Source: Chitinophagales bacterium | Lineage (GTDB): Bacteria; Bacteroidota; Bacteroidia; Chitinophagales; UBA10324 | DNA: 64,000 bases | Direction: 5' to 3' | Assembly: GCA_025056305.1 (NCBI GenBank) | Contig: JANWWJ010000021.1 | Coordinates: 62,001-126,000, forward strand | Part shown: piece by piece, positions 36,923 to 47,110 of the stretch | Layout: each line of letters opens with the position of its first letter | Position numbering within the stretch: position 1 is the first letter of the stretch | Notes under the pieces: model-generated | What the model saw: only the letters and a program-made list of their open reading frames with translations | Databases searched by the model: none | What the model was told of the DNA's origin: nothing | Translations under genes and position numbers: made by a program

Positions 36923-36995
36923 GATTCTGCTTTGGATTGTTTTCTCGTAAAGTTAGTAAATGATAGGGCTAAAGGTTAAAAAACCATGGGGCATT

Positions 36996-37862
36996 TCAGC
37001 GGACATGCCGTTCGGCATGGTACGACGAACGAACCAACGGACCGCTTTCTACGTACAGAAAGCCGCGCTGCAGTGCTTCCTGTTCATAGAGCTGGAACAC
37101 CTCGGGGTGCACCCATTCCATAATTTCCAAATGGTTGCGCGTAGGTTGAAGGTATTGGCCTATGGTCAAGACGTCACAGCCCACGTTACGCAAATCGTCC
37201 ATGACTTGAAGCACCTCATCGCGGGTTTCCCCCAACCCTACCATGATGCCGCTTTTGGTGCGCATGCCGCCTTTTTTAAGGTGCGCTAGAACGCCCAGAC
37301 TTCGCTCATATTTTGCCTGAGGGCGAACCCGACGGTATAGCCGAGGTACCGTTTCCATGTTGTGCGAGACCACTTCGGGAGCCACCTCAATAATGCGATC
37401 CACGCTGCTGAGCATGCCTTTGAAGTCAGGAATCAGGGTTTCAAGCGTTACGCCGGGGGCTATACGTCGGACGGCTCGTACCGTAGCCGCCCAGATCGCT
37501 GCTCCTCCGTCTCGTAATTCATCGCGATTTACCGACGTGATCACCGCGTGTTTGACACCCATACGCCGAATCGCTTCAGCTACACGTTCAGGCTCAGCGG
37601 TATCGTATTCGGTAGGCAATCCGGTTTTGACGGCACAAAACCCGCAGCTCCGCGTGCAGATGTTGCCCAGGATCATAAAGGTGGCCGTTCCCGCGCCCCA
37701 ACACTCCCCCATGTTGGGGCAATTGCCGCTTTCGCAAATGGTGTGCAGCCGGTATTCATCGACCAAGGCCCGTACGCGACGATAGTTTTCGCCGGTAGGC
37801 AACTTGACCCGAAGCCACGGAGGCTTTCGCAGGCGCAACGACTGTTGTTCTGTGCTATTCAA
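36996..37862 (-). CDS. lipA: lipoyl synthase
   Basis: Radical SAM enzyme that inserts two sulfurs into protein-bound octanoyl groups. The auxiliary cluster cysteines are Cys43, Cys48 and Cys54 ([12 protein letters not shown]). The radical SAM cluster is Cys69, Cys73 and Cys76 (CTRSCGFC). 288 aa, normal length. The frame starts at TTG (37862); the only nearby ATG is out of frame and stops after three codons. A TAGCTTTG box lies 28 bases upstream. LipB is not in the window. Confidence 0.95.
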   Translation of the reverse strand: MNSTEQQSLRLRKPPWLRVKLPTGENYRRVRALVDEYRLHTICESGNCPNMGECWGAGTATFMILGNICTRSCGFCAVKTGLPTEYDTAEPERVAEAIRRMGVKHAVITSVNRDELRDGGAAIWAATVRAVRRIAPGVTLETLIPDFKGMLSSVDRIIEVAPEVVSHNMETVPRLYRRVRPQAKYERSLGVLAHLKKGGMRTKSGIMVGLGETRDEVLQVMDDLRNVGCDVLTIGQYLQPTRNHLEIMEWVHPEVFQLYEQEALQRGFLYVESGPLVRSSYHAERHVR

Positions 37863-37890
37863 CGTACCATCCTCTTTTTACCTTGGGCTA

Positions 37891-37898
37891 CAAAGCTA
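37891..37898 (-). promoter_or_regulatory. -7 promoter box for lipA
   Basis: Reverse-strand TAGCTTTG, an exact TAnnTTTG match, 28 bases before the TTG start. No clear -33 box at 19 bases. Confidence 0.5.
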
Positions 37899-38037
37899 AC
37901 GCGCAAACGGCCTTGGTTTCCAGCTGCGGCTGATAACTCAGGGTATGAAAAATGTGACCCTCGTATACTCAAAATATATTGCAGAATAAGCCAATGGATG
38001 TTTGCTTTAGCCAAGAAGACGCATTTGCTATGAGCTT

Positions 38038-39171
38038 TTAACCTTTCCCTTTTCTTCCTAGGCTCCTTACAACATCTTTGAGCGGCGTTCGGAATGCCTC
38101 AATGAGCCGGGGCATCTGCGTGGCCAAGTGGGAAATTATTTTTTGCCAATCATCACGATTAAAATAGTTCACTTCCAACAATTCGTCCTTAATCCGACAA
38201 GCCTTTTTGCCGTTGAGACGTTCCCAAATCAGTGGTTTTCCGTAATCCTGCTCAATAATGCTACGTAATTCAAAAAGCTTGTCAAAGATTTTTTTATTGC
38301 GTTCCACACTGGCGTGTTTAAAATACACTTCTACCCGCGCATAAGAATTTGCGATAACAAAGCAAAAGATCACACCTGCTATGCCGGAGGGCAGTACCAA
38401 ATAGTTATGTATGGTGGGTTTACACGATCGAAAAACAGGGTGATGCTCGTTTAAATTTCTGATTAATTCACGCCAAAATTCCAACCGCACCTGGTGCCGT
38501 GCAGCCAATTCCCGTTGTGTTTGCATTTCGTCTTGTGTCTTTTCCGCCATTTTGATGATAAACTCTTCGGCATCTTTCAGCGGAATGATTTGTTCAAATT
38601 GAACCAGCATTTGCTGGTTCATTTCAAAAAGCGACACCTTAAAACATTGAATACGCAACTTGTAATTCAATAACCAAAGCACGGTTGAAGTAACCTCTTT
38701 CCGAAAGCGTGCCGCAATCAAGATGATCCGCTGACACTGGCGATCGTTCAGGTTTAATTCAGAAAAATCATGAACGCCGAAGAAATCCAGCAAGCGTTCC
38801 TCCGCATTATCATCAATGTTTTGCTGCTTCAGATACTGCTCATAGATCTGTTTGATTTGCTCCTTTTTCAAGGTAGAACAATAAGCTGCGTATTTCAGGG
38901 CTTGACCAACGGCGTCTCTTCCGGTATCATCCAGCTTGTTTTCGATAGTTACCAGATTTCCTTGCTTGTCTATGGCAAGTAAATCCAGGCGCTCTCCCGT
39001 TTCTTGAAAACCGCTAAACTCTTTTTGAATGATCAGCAACTCCTCTCCGAAAACCGATGGGTTTTGGGCAATCCATTCCTGCAGATCTTGTCGTTCCTTA
39101 ATACCGAGGTCAGCAAATTTTCGTTCCGGAAGCTTCTGAAGTTTTTTCTCATCAGCACGAAGTACGAACAT
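38038..39171 (-). CDS. PD-(D/E)XK nuclease-like protein with DUF4268 domain
   Basis: The N-terminal 130 residues show the restriction-endonuclease-like core: GERLDLLAIDKQGNLVTIENK gives the Asp and Glu-x-Lys of the PD-(D/E)XK motif, within a NucS-like layout (FADLGIKERQDLQEWI upstream). The C-terminal half matches the DUF4268 type (EFWRELIRNLNEHHP... VEVYFKHASVERNKKIFDKL). I start at ATG 39171 because the family usually begins MF-hydrophobic; the alternative TTG at 39183 adds four residues. 377 aa. Likely a DNA-acting enzyme, repair or defence, but no partner methylase or helicase is nearby. It follows a putative outer-membrane protein gene by 30 bases. Confidence 0.75.
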   Translation of the reverse strand: MFVLRADEKKLQKLPERKFADLGIKERQDLQEWIAQNPSVFGEELLIIQKEFSGFQETGERLDLLAIDKQGNLVTIENKLDDTGRDAVGQALKYAAYCSTLKKEQIKQIYEQYLKQQNIDDNAEERLLDFFGVHDFSELNLNDRQCQRIILIAARFRKEVTSTVLWLLNYKLRIQCFKVSLFEMNQQMLVQFEQIIPLKDAEEFIIKMAEKTQDEMQTQRELAARHQVRLEFWRELIRNLNEHHPVFRSCKPTIHNYLVLPSGIAGVIFCFVIANSYARVEVYFKHASVERNKKIFDKLFELRSIIEQDYGKPLIWERLNGKKACRIKDELLEVNYFNRDDWQKIISHLATQMPRLIEAFRTPLKDVVRSLGRKGKG

Positions 39172-39201
39172 GACATTACCCAATTTGCGAGGAATGACGG
39201 C

Positions 39202-39963
39202 CTACCATTTTTTTCCAATCTGCACAGACAAATACAAATTAGGAAAAAACCAATGGTTTTTTTCGCGCAGCATCAAAGGAATGCGCTTGTAATAGACATC
39301 AACGATGAGGCCAGCTTCCAGTGCTTTGATCGATTGTTGGTTTTGTGCCCAATCGAAGTTGAGGCCACTTTTGATATGTAATCCCGGAATGGGTTTTACC
39401 TCGAGCAATCCCTGGGTGAAACTGGTTCCGCCATAAATGCTAAACCAATCCAGAAATTTTTCCGCATTGGCTTCACTATATTTTTCCGTGCGCACTTCAT
39501 ACCGACCGCTGTTGTCTGTTGGATAAAGTAAGTTAAGGTAATATGGCTTAAGCAGCCCGAGCGATAATCCACCTACCACTTTTGCGGTCAGTTCCACGCC
39601 ACTGTGTCGCGCTTTTTCGGCCAACAGGTATTGCTTGCCGTAAGCCACGTTGATTTGGTACAGGCTGTTTTGCTTGCCGTAAATGAAAGGGCGTGGGGAG
39701 TTGATGCCAAAAATCGACATGCCAAAGTCAATCGTTTGCTTGACTTCCTTTGGATGATGCATTTGCGTCACCTCAATGACCCAGACGCTTTTGCGAAAAG
39801 CATCGTCGGCAGAACCAATATCTGCAAACAAGCCCCACGCACCAGAAGTGTGCAGGTAAATGCCTCCGCTCAGTTCGCGATGGTATAGAATGCCCGGCCC
39901 ACTGAATTGTGCAGCCGCTTCGGCCCACACTACCAACGCAAGGCCAGACAAAAAACGTTTCAC
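39202..39963 (-). CDS. putative outer-membrane beta-barrel protein, unknown function
   Basis: 253 aa. Signal peptide (MKRFLSGLALVVWAEAAAQ), then alternating hydrophobic/polar strands with aromatic ends (GLFADIGSA, YQINVAYGKQYLL, VGGLSLGLLKPYYLNLLY, FFPNLYLSVQIGKKW). The last strand ends near the C-terminus, as in small Bacteroidota barrels. No lipobox or sorting domain. It is the first gene of a probable two-gene unit with the nuclease-like gene. I do not recognise a named family. Confidence 0.65.
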   Translation of the reverse strand: MKRFLSGLALVVWAEAAAQFSGPGILYHRELSGGIYLHTSGAWGLFADIGSADDAFRKSVWVIEVTQMHHPKEVKQTIDFGMSIFGINSPRPFIYGKQNSLYQINVAYGKQYLLAEKARHSGVELTAKVVGGLSLGLLKPYYLNLLYPTDNSGRYEVRTEKYSEANAEKFLDWFSIYGGTSFTQGLLEVKPIPGLHIKSGLNFDWAQNQQSIKALEAGLIVDVYYKRIPLMLREKNHWFFPNLYLSVQIGKKW

Positions 39964-40033
39964 TATCCAATATTACTGCACCTTAAAGCTTCGTGCAAGG
40001 TCAAAAGTCTTGTTATGCTTAGGTGCATCAAAA

Positions 40034-40060
40034 AAAGCGAAACACAAATCGTTTCGCTTT
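40034..40060. terminator. perfect hairpin upstream of rnhA
   Basis: AAAGCGAAAC and GTTTCGCTTT pair perfectly (10 bp) around a 7-base loop. The minus strand continues with a run of T, giving terminator shape in that direction, yet no minus-strand gene ends here. On the plus strand a T run follows after five bases. It may be a bidirectional terminator for a short transcript, or a leader structure of the RNase H gene 45 bases downstream. Confidence 0.5.
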
Positions 40061-40104
40061 ATGCTATTTTTCCCCCTGGCTTAGTCAATGACTAATGCCG
40101 GCGC

Positions 40105-40704
40105 ATGAAAAGCAAAGCGAAATATTATGTGGTTTTTTCCGGGCGCAAGACCGGCATCATGCGGACTTGGGCTGAATGTGCTGCAGCGACGCATGGATTT
40201 TCGGGGGCCCAGTTCAAAAGTTTTTCAACCCTCAACGAAGCCCGACATGCCCTGGCAAGTTTCCAGAAACACCATACCCCAACCCCTCCGGATGCCAGCC
40301 CAAAAGTCCCCAGTATTTGCGTAGATGCCGCCTGCAATACCGCAACAGGTACTATGGAATATCGAGCCGTGGAATTGGCCAGCCGAAAAGAACTTTTCCG
40401 CAATGGGCCCTTTGCCCACGCCACAAACAATGTAGGAGAATTTTTGGCCATCGTTCATGCTCTCGCATATTGTAAAAAACATCATCTTAACTGGCCTATC
40501 TACTCCGACAGCAAAACAGCATTGACCTGGGTTCGTCGCAAAAAAGCCCGAACCACCCTAAAAGCCGACAAGCTCAACCGCGATGTATTTGAGCTGTTAC
40601 GGCGAGCAGAACTATGGCTTCGCGAGCATAATTATACCAATGAGTTGTTGCAATGGAATACGCCGCTTTGGGGTGAAAACCCTGCTGACTTTGGCCGCAA
40701 ATGA
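40105..40704 (+). CDS. ribonuclease H with N-terminal viroplasmin domain
   Basis: Degrades the RNA strand of RNA-DNA hybrids. The N-terminal 50 residues form a caulimovirus-viroplasmin-type RNase H1 N domain (KYYVVFSGRKTGIMRTW..., GAQFKSFSTLNEA), which binds hybrids. The C-terminal RNase H fold has its catalytic carboxylates: Asp74 (ICVDAA), Glu112 (NVGEFLAI), Asp135 (YSDSKTA) and Asp195 (NPADFG). 199 aa. It lacks the basic protrusion of E. coli RNase HI, like other Bacteroidota enzymes. Convergent with fbp, five bases apart. Confidence 0.92.
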   Translation: MKSKAKYYVVFSGRKTGIMRTWAECAAATHGFSGAQFKSFSTLNEARHALASFQKHHTPTPPDASPKVPSICVDAACNTATGTMEYRAVELASRKELFRNGPFAHATNNVGEFLAIVHALAYCKKHHLNWPIYSDSKTALTWVRRKKARTTLKADKLNRDVFELLRRAELWLREHNYTNELLQWNTPLWGENPADFGRK

Positions 40705-40709
40705 TGAAA

Positions 40710-41768
40710 TCAAGCCGTAACGGCTGATCCTGGAGTAGCACTGGCAGCGCTGGCTTCTCGTGCCTGTCTGATGAATTCTTCAACTTTTTCAACCATTTGC
40801 GTTGATCCAAGAAAAACCGGGCATTTCTGATGCAACTCGGTAGGCTGAATATCCAAAATTCGACGCTGCCCATCGCTGGCTTTGCCCCCTGCCTGCTCAA
40901 TGATGAAAGACATAGGAAAACATTCAAACAGCAGGCGCAGCTTACCCTGGGGTGCCCCTTTCGATGCCGGATACATGAAGATGCCGCCGTACAGCAAACT
41001 CCGGTGAACGTCGGCGACCAATGAACCTATGTAGCGTAAAGAATAAGGCCGTCCGGTAGTTTTATCTTCACTCTGGCAATAGGTGATATAATCTTTGATG
41101 GCCTGATCAAACTTCAAAAAGTTGCCTTGATTTACGGAATAGATTTTTCCGGTTTCCGGAATCTTGATGTTCGGGTGCGACAAGCAAAACTCCCCGATGG
41201 AGGGGTCTAAGGTAAACCCGTTAACTCCATTGCCAGTTGTATATACCATCATGGTACTGGAGCCGTAGAAGATATAACCTGCCGCGACTTGCCTCGATCC
41301 TTTTTGCAAAAAATCTTCCAACGTACAAGGCCCGAAAAACGATTGGCGACGATAGATACTGAATATAGTGCCAATGCCTACATTGACATCAATATTCGAA
41401 GAGCCATCTAACGGATCTAACGTAACAACATACTTGGCATTTTTAGCATCTTCGGTGTTGATGGGCAGAAAAGTTTCCATTTCCTCACTGGCTATACCAC
41501 AACATTCGCCACTTACTTGAAGGCTGGTGATAAACTGTTCGTTGGCAAACAAATCTAATTTTTTGACTTCATCACCCGTTGTGTTGCTGATGCCAGTAGT
41601 TCCCAGAATATCCACCAGGCCGGCCTTGTTCACTTCCCGATTAACAATTTTTGCAGCAAAGCCAATATCGCGCAGCAGGCCACTTAATTCTCCGGTAGCG
41701 AAGGGAAAATCTCGCTCGCGTTCGTAAATAAACTCGTCAAGCGTAATGACTTTCTTGGTGGTTTTCAT
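40710..41768 (-). CDS. fbp: class I fructose-1,6-bisphosphatase
   Basis: Gluconeogenic phosphatase hydrolysing fructose 1,6-bisphosphate. The metal site [20 protein letters not shown] is decisive; [14 protein letters not shown] and [15 protein letters not shown] fit the substrate and C-terminal regions. 352 aa, slightly extended at the C-terminus by an Ala/Ser-rich tail. A TATATTTG box lies 55 bases upstream (41824-41831, reverse). Confidence 0.96.
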   Translation of the reverse strand: MKTTKKVITLDEFIYERERDFPFATGELSGLLRDIGFAAKIVNREVNKAGLVDILGTTGISNTTGDEVKKLDLFANEQFITSLQVSGECCGIASEEMETFLPINTEDAKNAKYVVTLDPLDGSSNIDVNVGIGTIFSIYRRQSFFGPCTLEDFLQKGSRQVAAGYIFYGSSTMMVYTTGNGVNGFTLDPSIGEFCLSHPNIKIPETGKIYSVNQGNFLKFDQAIKDYITYCQSEDKTTGRPYSLRYIGSLVADVHRSLLYGGIFMYPASKGAPQGKLRLLFECFPMSFIIEQAGGKASDGQRRILDIQPTELHQKCPVFLGSTQMVEKVEEFIRQAREASAASATPGSAVTA

Positions 41769-41823
41769 TTATGGACGATTTGGTGATGCTTGCTGTTAGC
41801 ATAGATCTCAAAACAGCTTTACG

Positions 41824-41831
41824 CAAATATA
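41824..41831 (-). promoter_or_regulatory. -7 promoter box for fbp
   Basis: Reverse-strand TATATTTG matches TAnnTTTG exactly, 55 bases upstream of the fbp start codon. No obvious -33 box. Confidence 0.4.
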
Positions 41832-41912
41832 AGGAGCGACAGTCTTGCGGGGGGTGCTACGAGCTCAGCAGCAAAAAGGCAGTTCCGGGTTTTTTACACC
41901 TTTGCCCCTTAC

Positions 41913-43223
41913 ATGAGTGAACGGCGGAAAGTACAGGTTTTTAAGTTCGGAGGTGCTGCCCTTCAAGATGCCGAAGGCTTCCGCAACGTCCTGCACTTGT
42001 TAAAGCCCTACCGCGGACAACCACTTGTGATTGTGATTTCAGCATTAGGCAAAACCACCAATGCATTAGAGCAGGTGGTGGAGGCTTACTTCCACGATCC
42101 TGTGGAGGCTTTGCATCGCTTGCAGGCACTTAAGAAGCAGCATGAACTTATCGCATTGCAATTGTTTGATGCTTCTGACCCTGTAATCGATAAACTGCAT
42201 AACACATTTGCCGAAGCAGAGTGGTTGCTGGAAGAACATCGCCGTGAGCCCTACGACTACGTTTACGATCAGGTGGTTGCTGTGGGTGAATTGGCCTCCA
42301 GCCTTTTGGTGGCCCGTCTGCTTGAAGTAAACGGTTTGGAGACCCGTTGGCTGGATGTTCGCGATTTAATCATTACCGACGATTCATTTCGTGAAGCCAA
42401 TGTGCACTGGCCAGAAACCATTCAACGCATCACCAACAATATATCTACGTCAATCAATCCACCGTGGATTGTCACCCAAGGCTTTATTGCTGCCACCAGC
42501 GGCAACCGTACTACTACACTCGGACGCGAAGGCTCAGACTACAGCGCTGCCATCTTTGCCCATGCCCTGGATGCAACCTCTGTCACTATTTGGAAAGACG
42601 TTCCCGGGGTCTTAAATGCCGACCCGCGCCTGGTGCCTAATGCCATCCCCATACGTCAGCTCAGCTACCACGAGGCCATCGAGATGAGCTATTATGGCGC
42701 TACGGTGATACATCCCAAAACCATTAAACCATTACAGAACAAAAGCATTCCCTTGTACGTGCGCAGCTTCGTCGATGCCGAGCTGCCCGGCACGGTAATC
42801 AATCACGAACAAACTGAAGTACTGCCGCCGATTGTGGTCTTGAAAAATCGGCAAGTGTTGTTGTCTATTTATCCGCGCGATTTTTCGTTTATAACTGAAG
42901 CTGCATTAAGTGAAATTTTTTCGTTGCTGTCAAATCACCGCATGCGCACCCACTTAATGCAGCAATCGGCCATGAGCTTTTCGCTGTGCACGGATGAAAA
43001 TGAGCGTCTGGAAGCGCTGCTGACCGACCTGCGTCGATCTTTTGCTGTGCGTGAGAACCGCAACCTGCATTTGCTTACCATACGCCACTATACCGAGCCA
43101 CTGCTGGCTCAGCTACTCAAAAATGCTGCCATCTATCTGGAACAAAAGTCACGGCATACGGTGCAGATTGCCTTACAGCCCCCGCAAATGTGGCCGGCAT
43201 TGAAAAATTTAAAGTTTCCCTAA
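41913..43223 (+). CDS. lysC: aspartate kinase
   Basis: Phosphorylates aspartate, the first step towards lysine, diaminopimelate, methionine and threonine. The amino acid kinase domain begins [16 protein letters not shown], where the common KFGGTS has become KFGGAA. It continues with [26 protein letters not shown] and [14 protein letters not shown]. The C-terminal 120 residues form the ACT-containing regulatory part. 436 aa, monofunctional. It heads the rightward cluster lysC-accA-DUF6913-dapA; dapA uses the same pathway. Confidence 0.93.
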   Translation: MSERRKVQVFKFGGAALQDAEGFRNVLHLLKPYRGQPLVIVISALGKTTNALEQVVEAYFHDPVEALHRLQALKKQHELIALQLFDASDPVIDKLHNTFAEAEWLLEEHRREPYDYVYDQVVAVGELASSLLVARLLEVNGLETRWLDVRDLIITDDSFREANVHWPETIQRITNNISTSINPPWIVTQGFIAATSGNRTTTLGREGSDYSAAIFAHALDATSVTIWKDVPGVLNADPRLVPNAIPIRQLSYHEAIEMSYYGATVIHPKTIKPLQNKSIPLYVRSFVDAELPGTVINHEQTEVLPPIVVLKNRQVLLSIYPRDFSFITEAALSEIFSLLSNHRMRTHLMQQSAMSFSLCTDENERLEALLTDLRRSFAVRENRNLHLLTIRHYTEPLLAQLLKNAAIYLEQKSRHTVQIALQPPQMWPALKNLKFP

Positions 43224-43238
43224 CTTTTGTTGAAACGT

Positions 43239-43246
43239 TAGATTTG
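43239..43246 (+). promoter_or_regulatory. -7 promoter box for accA
   Basis: TAGATTTG, an exact TAnnTTTG match, 18 bases before the accA ATG at 43265 and just after the lysC stop. It supports the shorter accA start and an internal promoter. No matching -33 box at 19 bases. Confidence 0.45.
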
Positions 43247-43264
43247 TTGGCCTTTTTGCCGGTT

Positions 43265-44218
43265 ATGGAATTTCTCGACTTTGAAAAACCTATTGAAGAA
43301 CTCACCCATCAGCTCGACAAGCTTAAGGAAATAAGCCAAAAAGGCAAGATAGATGTCCGTGAGGCCATCCGCGAATTGGAAGAAAAGTTAGCAGCCACGC
43401 GCCGGGAGGTCTATCGCAATCTTACCGGATGGCAGCGCGTGCAATTGTCGCGTCATCCACAGCGTCCATACACGCTATTTTACATACAAAAAATTTGCAA
43501 TAGGTTTATTGAATTACACGGCGACCGTTGTGGCGGCGATGATAAAGCTATGGTGGGCGGCATCGGCGAAGTCGAAGGACAGACCATAGTTTTTGTCGGC
43601 CAGCAAAAAGGCAGCACAACCAAAGAGCGGCAATACCGCAACTTCGGAATGGCTAATCCTGAAGGATACCGAAAAGCGTTACGGCTGTTTCGCTTAGCCG
43701 AGCGGTTCGGCTTTCCGGTTGTCACCTTAATCGATACCCCGGGCGCTTTTCCAGGAGTGGAAGCTGAAGAACGGGGTCAGGCCGAGGCTATCGCACGCAA
43801 CCTGTTTGAAATGGCGCGGCTTCGCAGCCCCATCGTTTGCATCATCATCGGAGAAGGGGCCAGTGGCGGAGCTTTAGGTATTGGCGTTGGCGACCGGGTG
43901 CTGATGCTGGAAAACACGTGGTACTCAGTCATCTCACCGGAATCATGCTCATCGATCTTATGGCATTCGTGGGAAAAAAAGGAAGAAGCCGCAGAACAAC
44001 TAAAACTTACGGCCCAGCACATGATCTCTTTCGGTTTTATTGACGGCGTGATCGAAGAGCCGCTGGGCGGGGCTCATAACGATCCAGATGCCATGGCTGA
44101 ACGGCTGAAGAAAGAGATCTTAAAACACGTCAACGAGTTATTACAGATGAGTGCAGAAGAACGCATTGCTGCACGCATCCGCAAGTTTTCATCAATGGGC
44201 TATTTTCAGGTGGCTTGA
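43265..44218 (+). CDS. accA: acetyl-CoA carboxylase carboxyltransferase subunit alpha
   Basis: Alpha subunit of the carboxyltransferase that makes malonyl-CoA for fatty acid synthesis; it needs AccD, not in the window. [20 protein letters not shown] is the standard start, so I use ATG 43265 instead of 43190; the result is 317 aa, the family norm. [23 protein letters not shown] and [21 protein letters not shown] are the carboxyltransferase motifs. Confidence 0.97.
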   Translation: MEFLDFEKPIEELTHQLDKLKEISQKGKIDVREAIRELEEKLAATRREVYRNLTGWQRVQLSRHPQRPYTLFYIQKICNRFIELHGDRCGGDDKAMVGGIGEVEGQTIVFVGQQKGSTTKERQYRNFGMANPEGYRKALRLFRLAERFGFPVVTLIDTPGAFPGVEAEERGQAEAIARNLFEMARLRSPIVCIIIGEGASGGALGIGVGDRVLMLENTWYSVISPESCSSILWHSWEKKEEAAEQLKLTAQHMISFGFIDGVIEEPLGGAHNDPDAMAERLKKEILKHVNELLQMSAEERIAARIRKFSSMGYFQVA

Positions 44219-44220
44219 GT

Positions 44221-44742
44221 ATGTGGCAGGGTATTCAACGTTGGTTGCATCATCAGTTTTTGCAACGGCAACTGCGTAACCGAAAAATCCCGCGACAGAC
44301 CATACGACTTCGGGATGCACACGACATCGGCATCTTGTTCGACGCCTCCGAGCCTGATCAGGTAACCGTGGTCACTCAGTTTGCCGAGAACCTGCGAAAA
44401 GAACAAAAAAAGACTACGCTGCTCGGATTTTATGATCAGTCCAAGCAGGCCATCAATTTCAATTTTGCCTATTTCAACCGAAAAAATCTAAACTGGTATT
44501 TGGCCCCCACAGGCCTGGTGGTGAAAGAGTTTATGGAGCGGCCCTTCGACATTTTGATCAATGCATACCTGCGCGAAAGCTTGCCGTTGGAATACGTAAG
44601 TGCCCTATCACACGCTCGTTTGCGCATCGGCCCCTACACGAAAAACAAGGTTTATGCTTACGATTTTATGGTCTCCGTCAAAGAAGACGAGACTCTGGCC
44701 GAATTGCTTCACTATATGCGTGAATATTTGGAAATGCTTTAA
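44221..44742 (+). CDS. DUF6913-type Bacteroidota protein
   Basis: 173 aa from ATG 44221, two bases after the accA stop. Small alpha/beta protein with no signal or membrane segment. LLGFYDQSKQAINFNFAYFNRKNLNWY and PFDILINAYLRESLPLEYVSALS match a conserved Bacteroidota protein usually annotated as DUF6913 or hypothetical. Its position between accA and dapA suggests co-transcription; function unknown. Confidence 0.7.
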   Translation: MWQGIQRWLHHQFLQRQLRNRKIPRQTIRLRDAHDIGILFDASEPDQVTVVTQFAENLRKEQKKTTLLGFYDQSKQAINFNFAYFNRKNLNWYLAPTGLVVKEFMERPFDILINAYLRESLPLEYVSALSHARLRIGPYTKNKVYAYDFMVSVKEDETLAELLHYMREYLEML

Positions 44743-44757
44743 TTAAATCTTTGCTTA

Positions 44758-45654
44758 ATGAGTGCATTGAACCTGCGGGGCACCGGCGTGGCGCTGATTA
44801 CCCCGTTTACCACAGAAGGTACCCTAGACGAAACGGCCTTGTTGCGCCTTGTCGACCATTGTCTGGCTCAGGGCGTAAACTACTTTGTTGCATTAGGCAC
44901 AACGGCCGAAACGCCCACTTTGACCGCGGAAGAGAAAAACCGGATTCTTCGCCTCCTCTCAGCTCATGTCGGAAGTCGTGTGCCACTGGTGGCCGGTGTG
45001 GGTGGCAATAACACCGCCGAGGTAGTAGAGCAGTTGAAGCAGCTGGATTTGAGTGGCTACCAAGCTGTTCTTTCTGTATGCCCCTACTATAATAAACCCA
45101 CCCAGGAAGGGCTTTATCAACATTTTCTGGCCGTAGCAGAGGCCTCTCCGCTGCCTGTAATTCTGTATAACGTCCCGGGTCGGACCGCTTCAAACCTCAG
45201 CGCGGCCACAACTGTAAAGCTTGCCCGCACGCACCCCCGTATCATAGGCATCAAAGAAGCCTCCGGCAATCTGACGCAGATCATGGAAATAGTTCGTGAC
45301 CGACCAGAAGGCTTTCTGGTTTTATCGGGCGATGACGTGCTAACCCTGCCGCTCATCAGCTTTGGCTGTGACGGTGTGATCTCAGTTGCAGCACAGGCAG
45401 TGCCGGCGACTTTTTGCCGCATGGTGCGCTCGGCCTTAGGTGGGGATTTTGAAATGGCAACCCGCCTCCACCTGAAGCTGTTGACTCTGATGGATTTGCT
45501 GTTTTCAGAAGGAAACCCCGCAGGCATCAAAGCCGCCCTGCATATATTGGCAATTGCCGAAAACGTTTTACGCCTGCCTCTGGTACCCGTCAGCTCTTCT
45601 TTGTACGAAAAACTCGCCGAAGCATTAAAAAGCCTTCAGCACGATTCCGGTTGA
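44758..45654 (+). CDS. dapA: 4-hydroxy-tetrahydrodipicolinate synthase
   Basis: Condenses aspartate semialdehyde and pyruvate in diaminopimelate/lysine synthesis. Schiff-base Lys166 lies in IIGIKEASG, catalytic Tyr137 in LYNVPGRT, and LGTTAETPTL (46-55) forms the conserved N-terminal motif. 298 aa. Follows the DUF6913 gene by 15 bases and converges with the PhoH gene with no gap. Confidence 0.96.
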   Translation: MSALNLRGTGVALITPFTTEGTLDETALLRLVDHCLAQGVNYFVALGTTAETPTLTAEEKNRILRLLSAHVGSRVPLVAGVGGNNTAEVVEQLKQLDLSGYQAVLSVCPYYNKPTQEGLYQHFLAVAEASPLPVILYNVPGRTASNLSAATTVKLARTHPRIIGIKEASGNLTQIMEIVRDRPEGFLVLSGDDVLTLPLISFGCDGVISVAAQAVPATFCRMVRSALGGDFEMATRLHLKLLTLMDLLFSEGNPAGIKAALHILAIAENVLRLPLVPVSSSLYEKLAEALKSLQHDSG

Positions 45655-46983
45655 TCACAGCAGCTCGTTAGCCAGATTGGCCAGTTCGCTGCGTTCGCCT
45701 TTTTTTAACGTCACGTGCGCATATAGGTGATTGCCATGTGCACGTTCGATCAGATAGCTCAGTCCATTACTGCGTGCATCCAGATATGGTGTATCAATTT
45801 GGTGAATGTCGCCCGTGAAGACCATCTTGGTATTTTCTCCACCGCGTGAGATAATGGTTTTCACTTCATGCGGCGTAAGGTTTTGTGCTTCATCAACAAT
45901 AAAAAATACGTTGGAAAAGCTGCGCCCACGAATGTAAGCTAACGGACAAACCACCAACTTTTCGTTTTCAACCATTTCGCCGATCAGGCGGTATTCTTTT
46001 TCTTTATCTGAAAACTGATTGCGGATGTATTTCAAATTATCCCATAACGGTTCCATATATGGGTTAAGCTTACTTTTAATGTCACCGGGTAAGTATCCGA
46101 TGTCTTTATTGGACAGAGGCACTACCGGCCGAGCCAAATAGATTTGATGATAGTTGCGCCGCTGCTCCAGAGCGCCGGCTAACGACAGCAACGTTTTGCC
46201 TGTTCCGGCAACACCTTGCAGCGTCACCAAATTGATATCCGGATTGAGGATCGCCTCTAAAGCACAGATCTGCTCCACATTACGAGGCGTAATGCGAAAT
46301 GCTGATCGCTTTCTGACCAGCTCTAAACGACCCTTAGCAGGATTGTACCAGGCAACGAGCGATTTTTCTTCATGTTTGAAAACATAAAAATGGTTGGGGA
46401 CGGGATTGAATTTTTTGCCCAATAAGCTGACTTTTGCATGTCCGTTTTGATAAAGTTCGCTGAGCAGGGCCGGCGGTGTGGTCGTGAGCGTCGAAACGCC
46501 GGTGTACAGCTCTTCGGGGCTGCGCGTCTTCCCGGTTTCATAATCCTCAGCAATCAGGTTGAGGGCCTTGGCCTTGATGCGCAGGTTGATGTCTTTGCTG
46601 ACCAATACAACTTTACGGTTGGGGTGTTCTTTCTGCAGTTGCAGCGCGGCGTTGAGGATGCGATGATCGGGCTTAACCTCACCAAAGATCTGATCTACGT
46701 CAATGCCATTAGGGCTGCCCATGACTATACGAAAGCAGCCGTGGTTGCGGCCGTTGATGCGGGTCCAATTTTGTAAAGATTGACTTCCGCTGACTTTATC
46801 AATGTACCGAATAAACTCGCGCGCGGCAAAGTTTTTTTCATCATTTCCTTTCTTGAACTGATCAAGCTCTTCCAAAACAGTGATGGGGATGACCACATCG
46901 TGTTCCTGAAAGTTTTTGATGGCCTGGTAGTCGTACAGAATTACGGAAGTATCCAGCACAAATATTTTCCTCTGTTCTTTCAT
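45655..46983 (-). CDS. PhoH-family protein with N-terminal PIN domain
   Basis: PhoH2-type protein: PIN RNase domain (FVLDTSVILYD at the N-terminus, VLEELDQFKKG) joined to a PhoH helicase-like ATPase with Walker A VAGTGKT and Walker B FFIVDEAQNLTPHEV. I use ATG 46983 because the motif-bearing MKEQRKIFVLDTS start matches the family; the frame extends 35 codons upstream without homology. 442 aa. Such proteins act in RNA metabolism; in other bacteria PIN-PhoH proteins unwind and cut RNA. Confidence 0.92.
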   Translation of the reverse strand: MKEQRKIFVLDTSVILYDYQAIKNFQEHDVVIPITVLEELDQFKKGNDEKNFAAREFIRYIDKVSGSQSLQNWTRINGRNHGCFRIVMGSPNGIDVDQIFGEVKPDHRILNAALQLQKEHPNRKVVLVSKDINLRIKAKALNLIAEDYETGKTRSPEELYTGVSTLTTTPPALLSELYQNGHAKVSLLGKKFNPVPNHFYVFKHEEKSLVAWYNPAKGRLELVRKRSAFRITPRNVEQICALEAILNPDINLVTLQGVAGTGKTLLSLAGALEQRRNYHQIYLARPVVPLSNKDIGYLPGDIKSKLNPYMEPLWDNLKYIRNQFSDKEKEYRLIGEMVENEKLVVCPLAYIRGRSFSNVFFIVDEAQNLTPHEVKTIISRGGENTKMVFTGDIHQIDTPYLDARSNGLSYLIERAHGNHLYAHVTLKKGERSELANLANELL

Positions 46984-47110
46984 CAAAGCACAATTACCAC
47001 GATAAAAATAGAGGGCTGTATTCAGCACCGACCCTTTGAACCAGTAAAAATCTAACAGCCGGACGTTGATTTGTCCTATGAGCGCCAACTATGAGTCGGC
47101 TGTGGACAGT

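Noticed and set aside
38038..39171. Part of a restriction or defence island
   Set aside because: No methylase, specificity subunit, helicase or other defence gene is nearby; the flanks are housekeeping genes.
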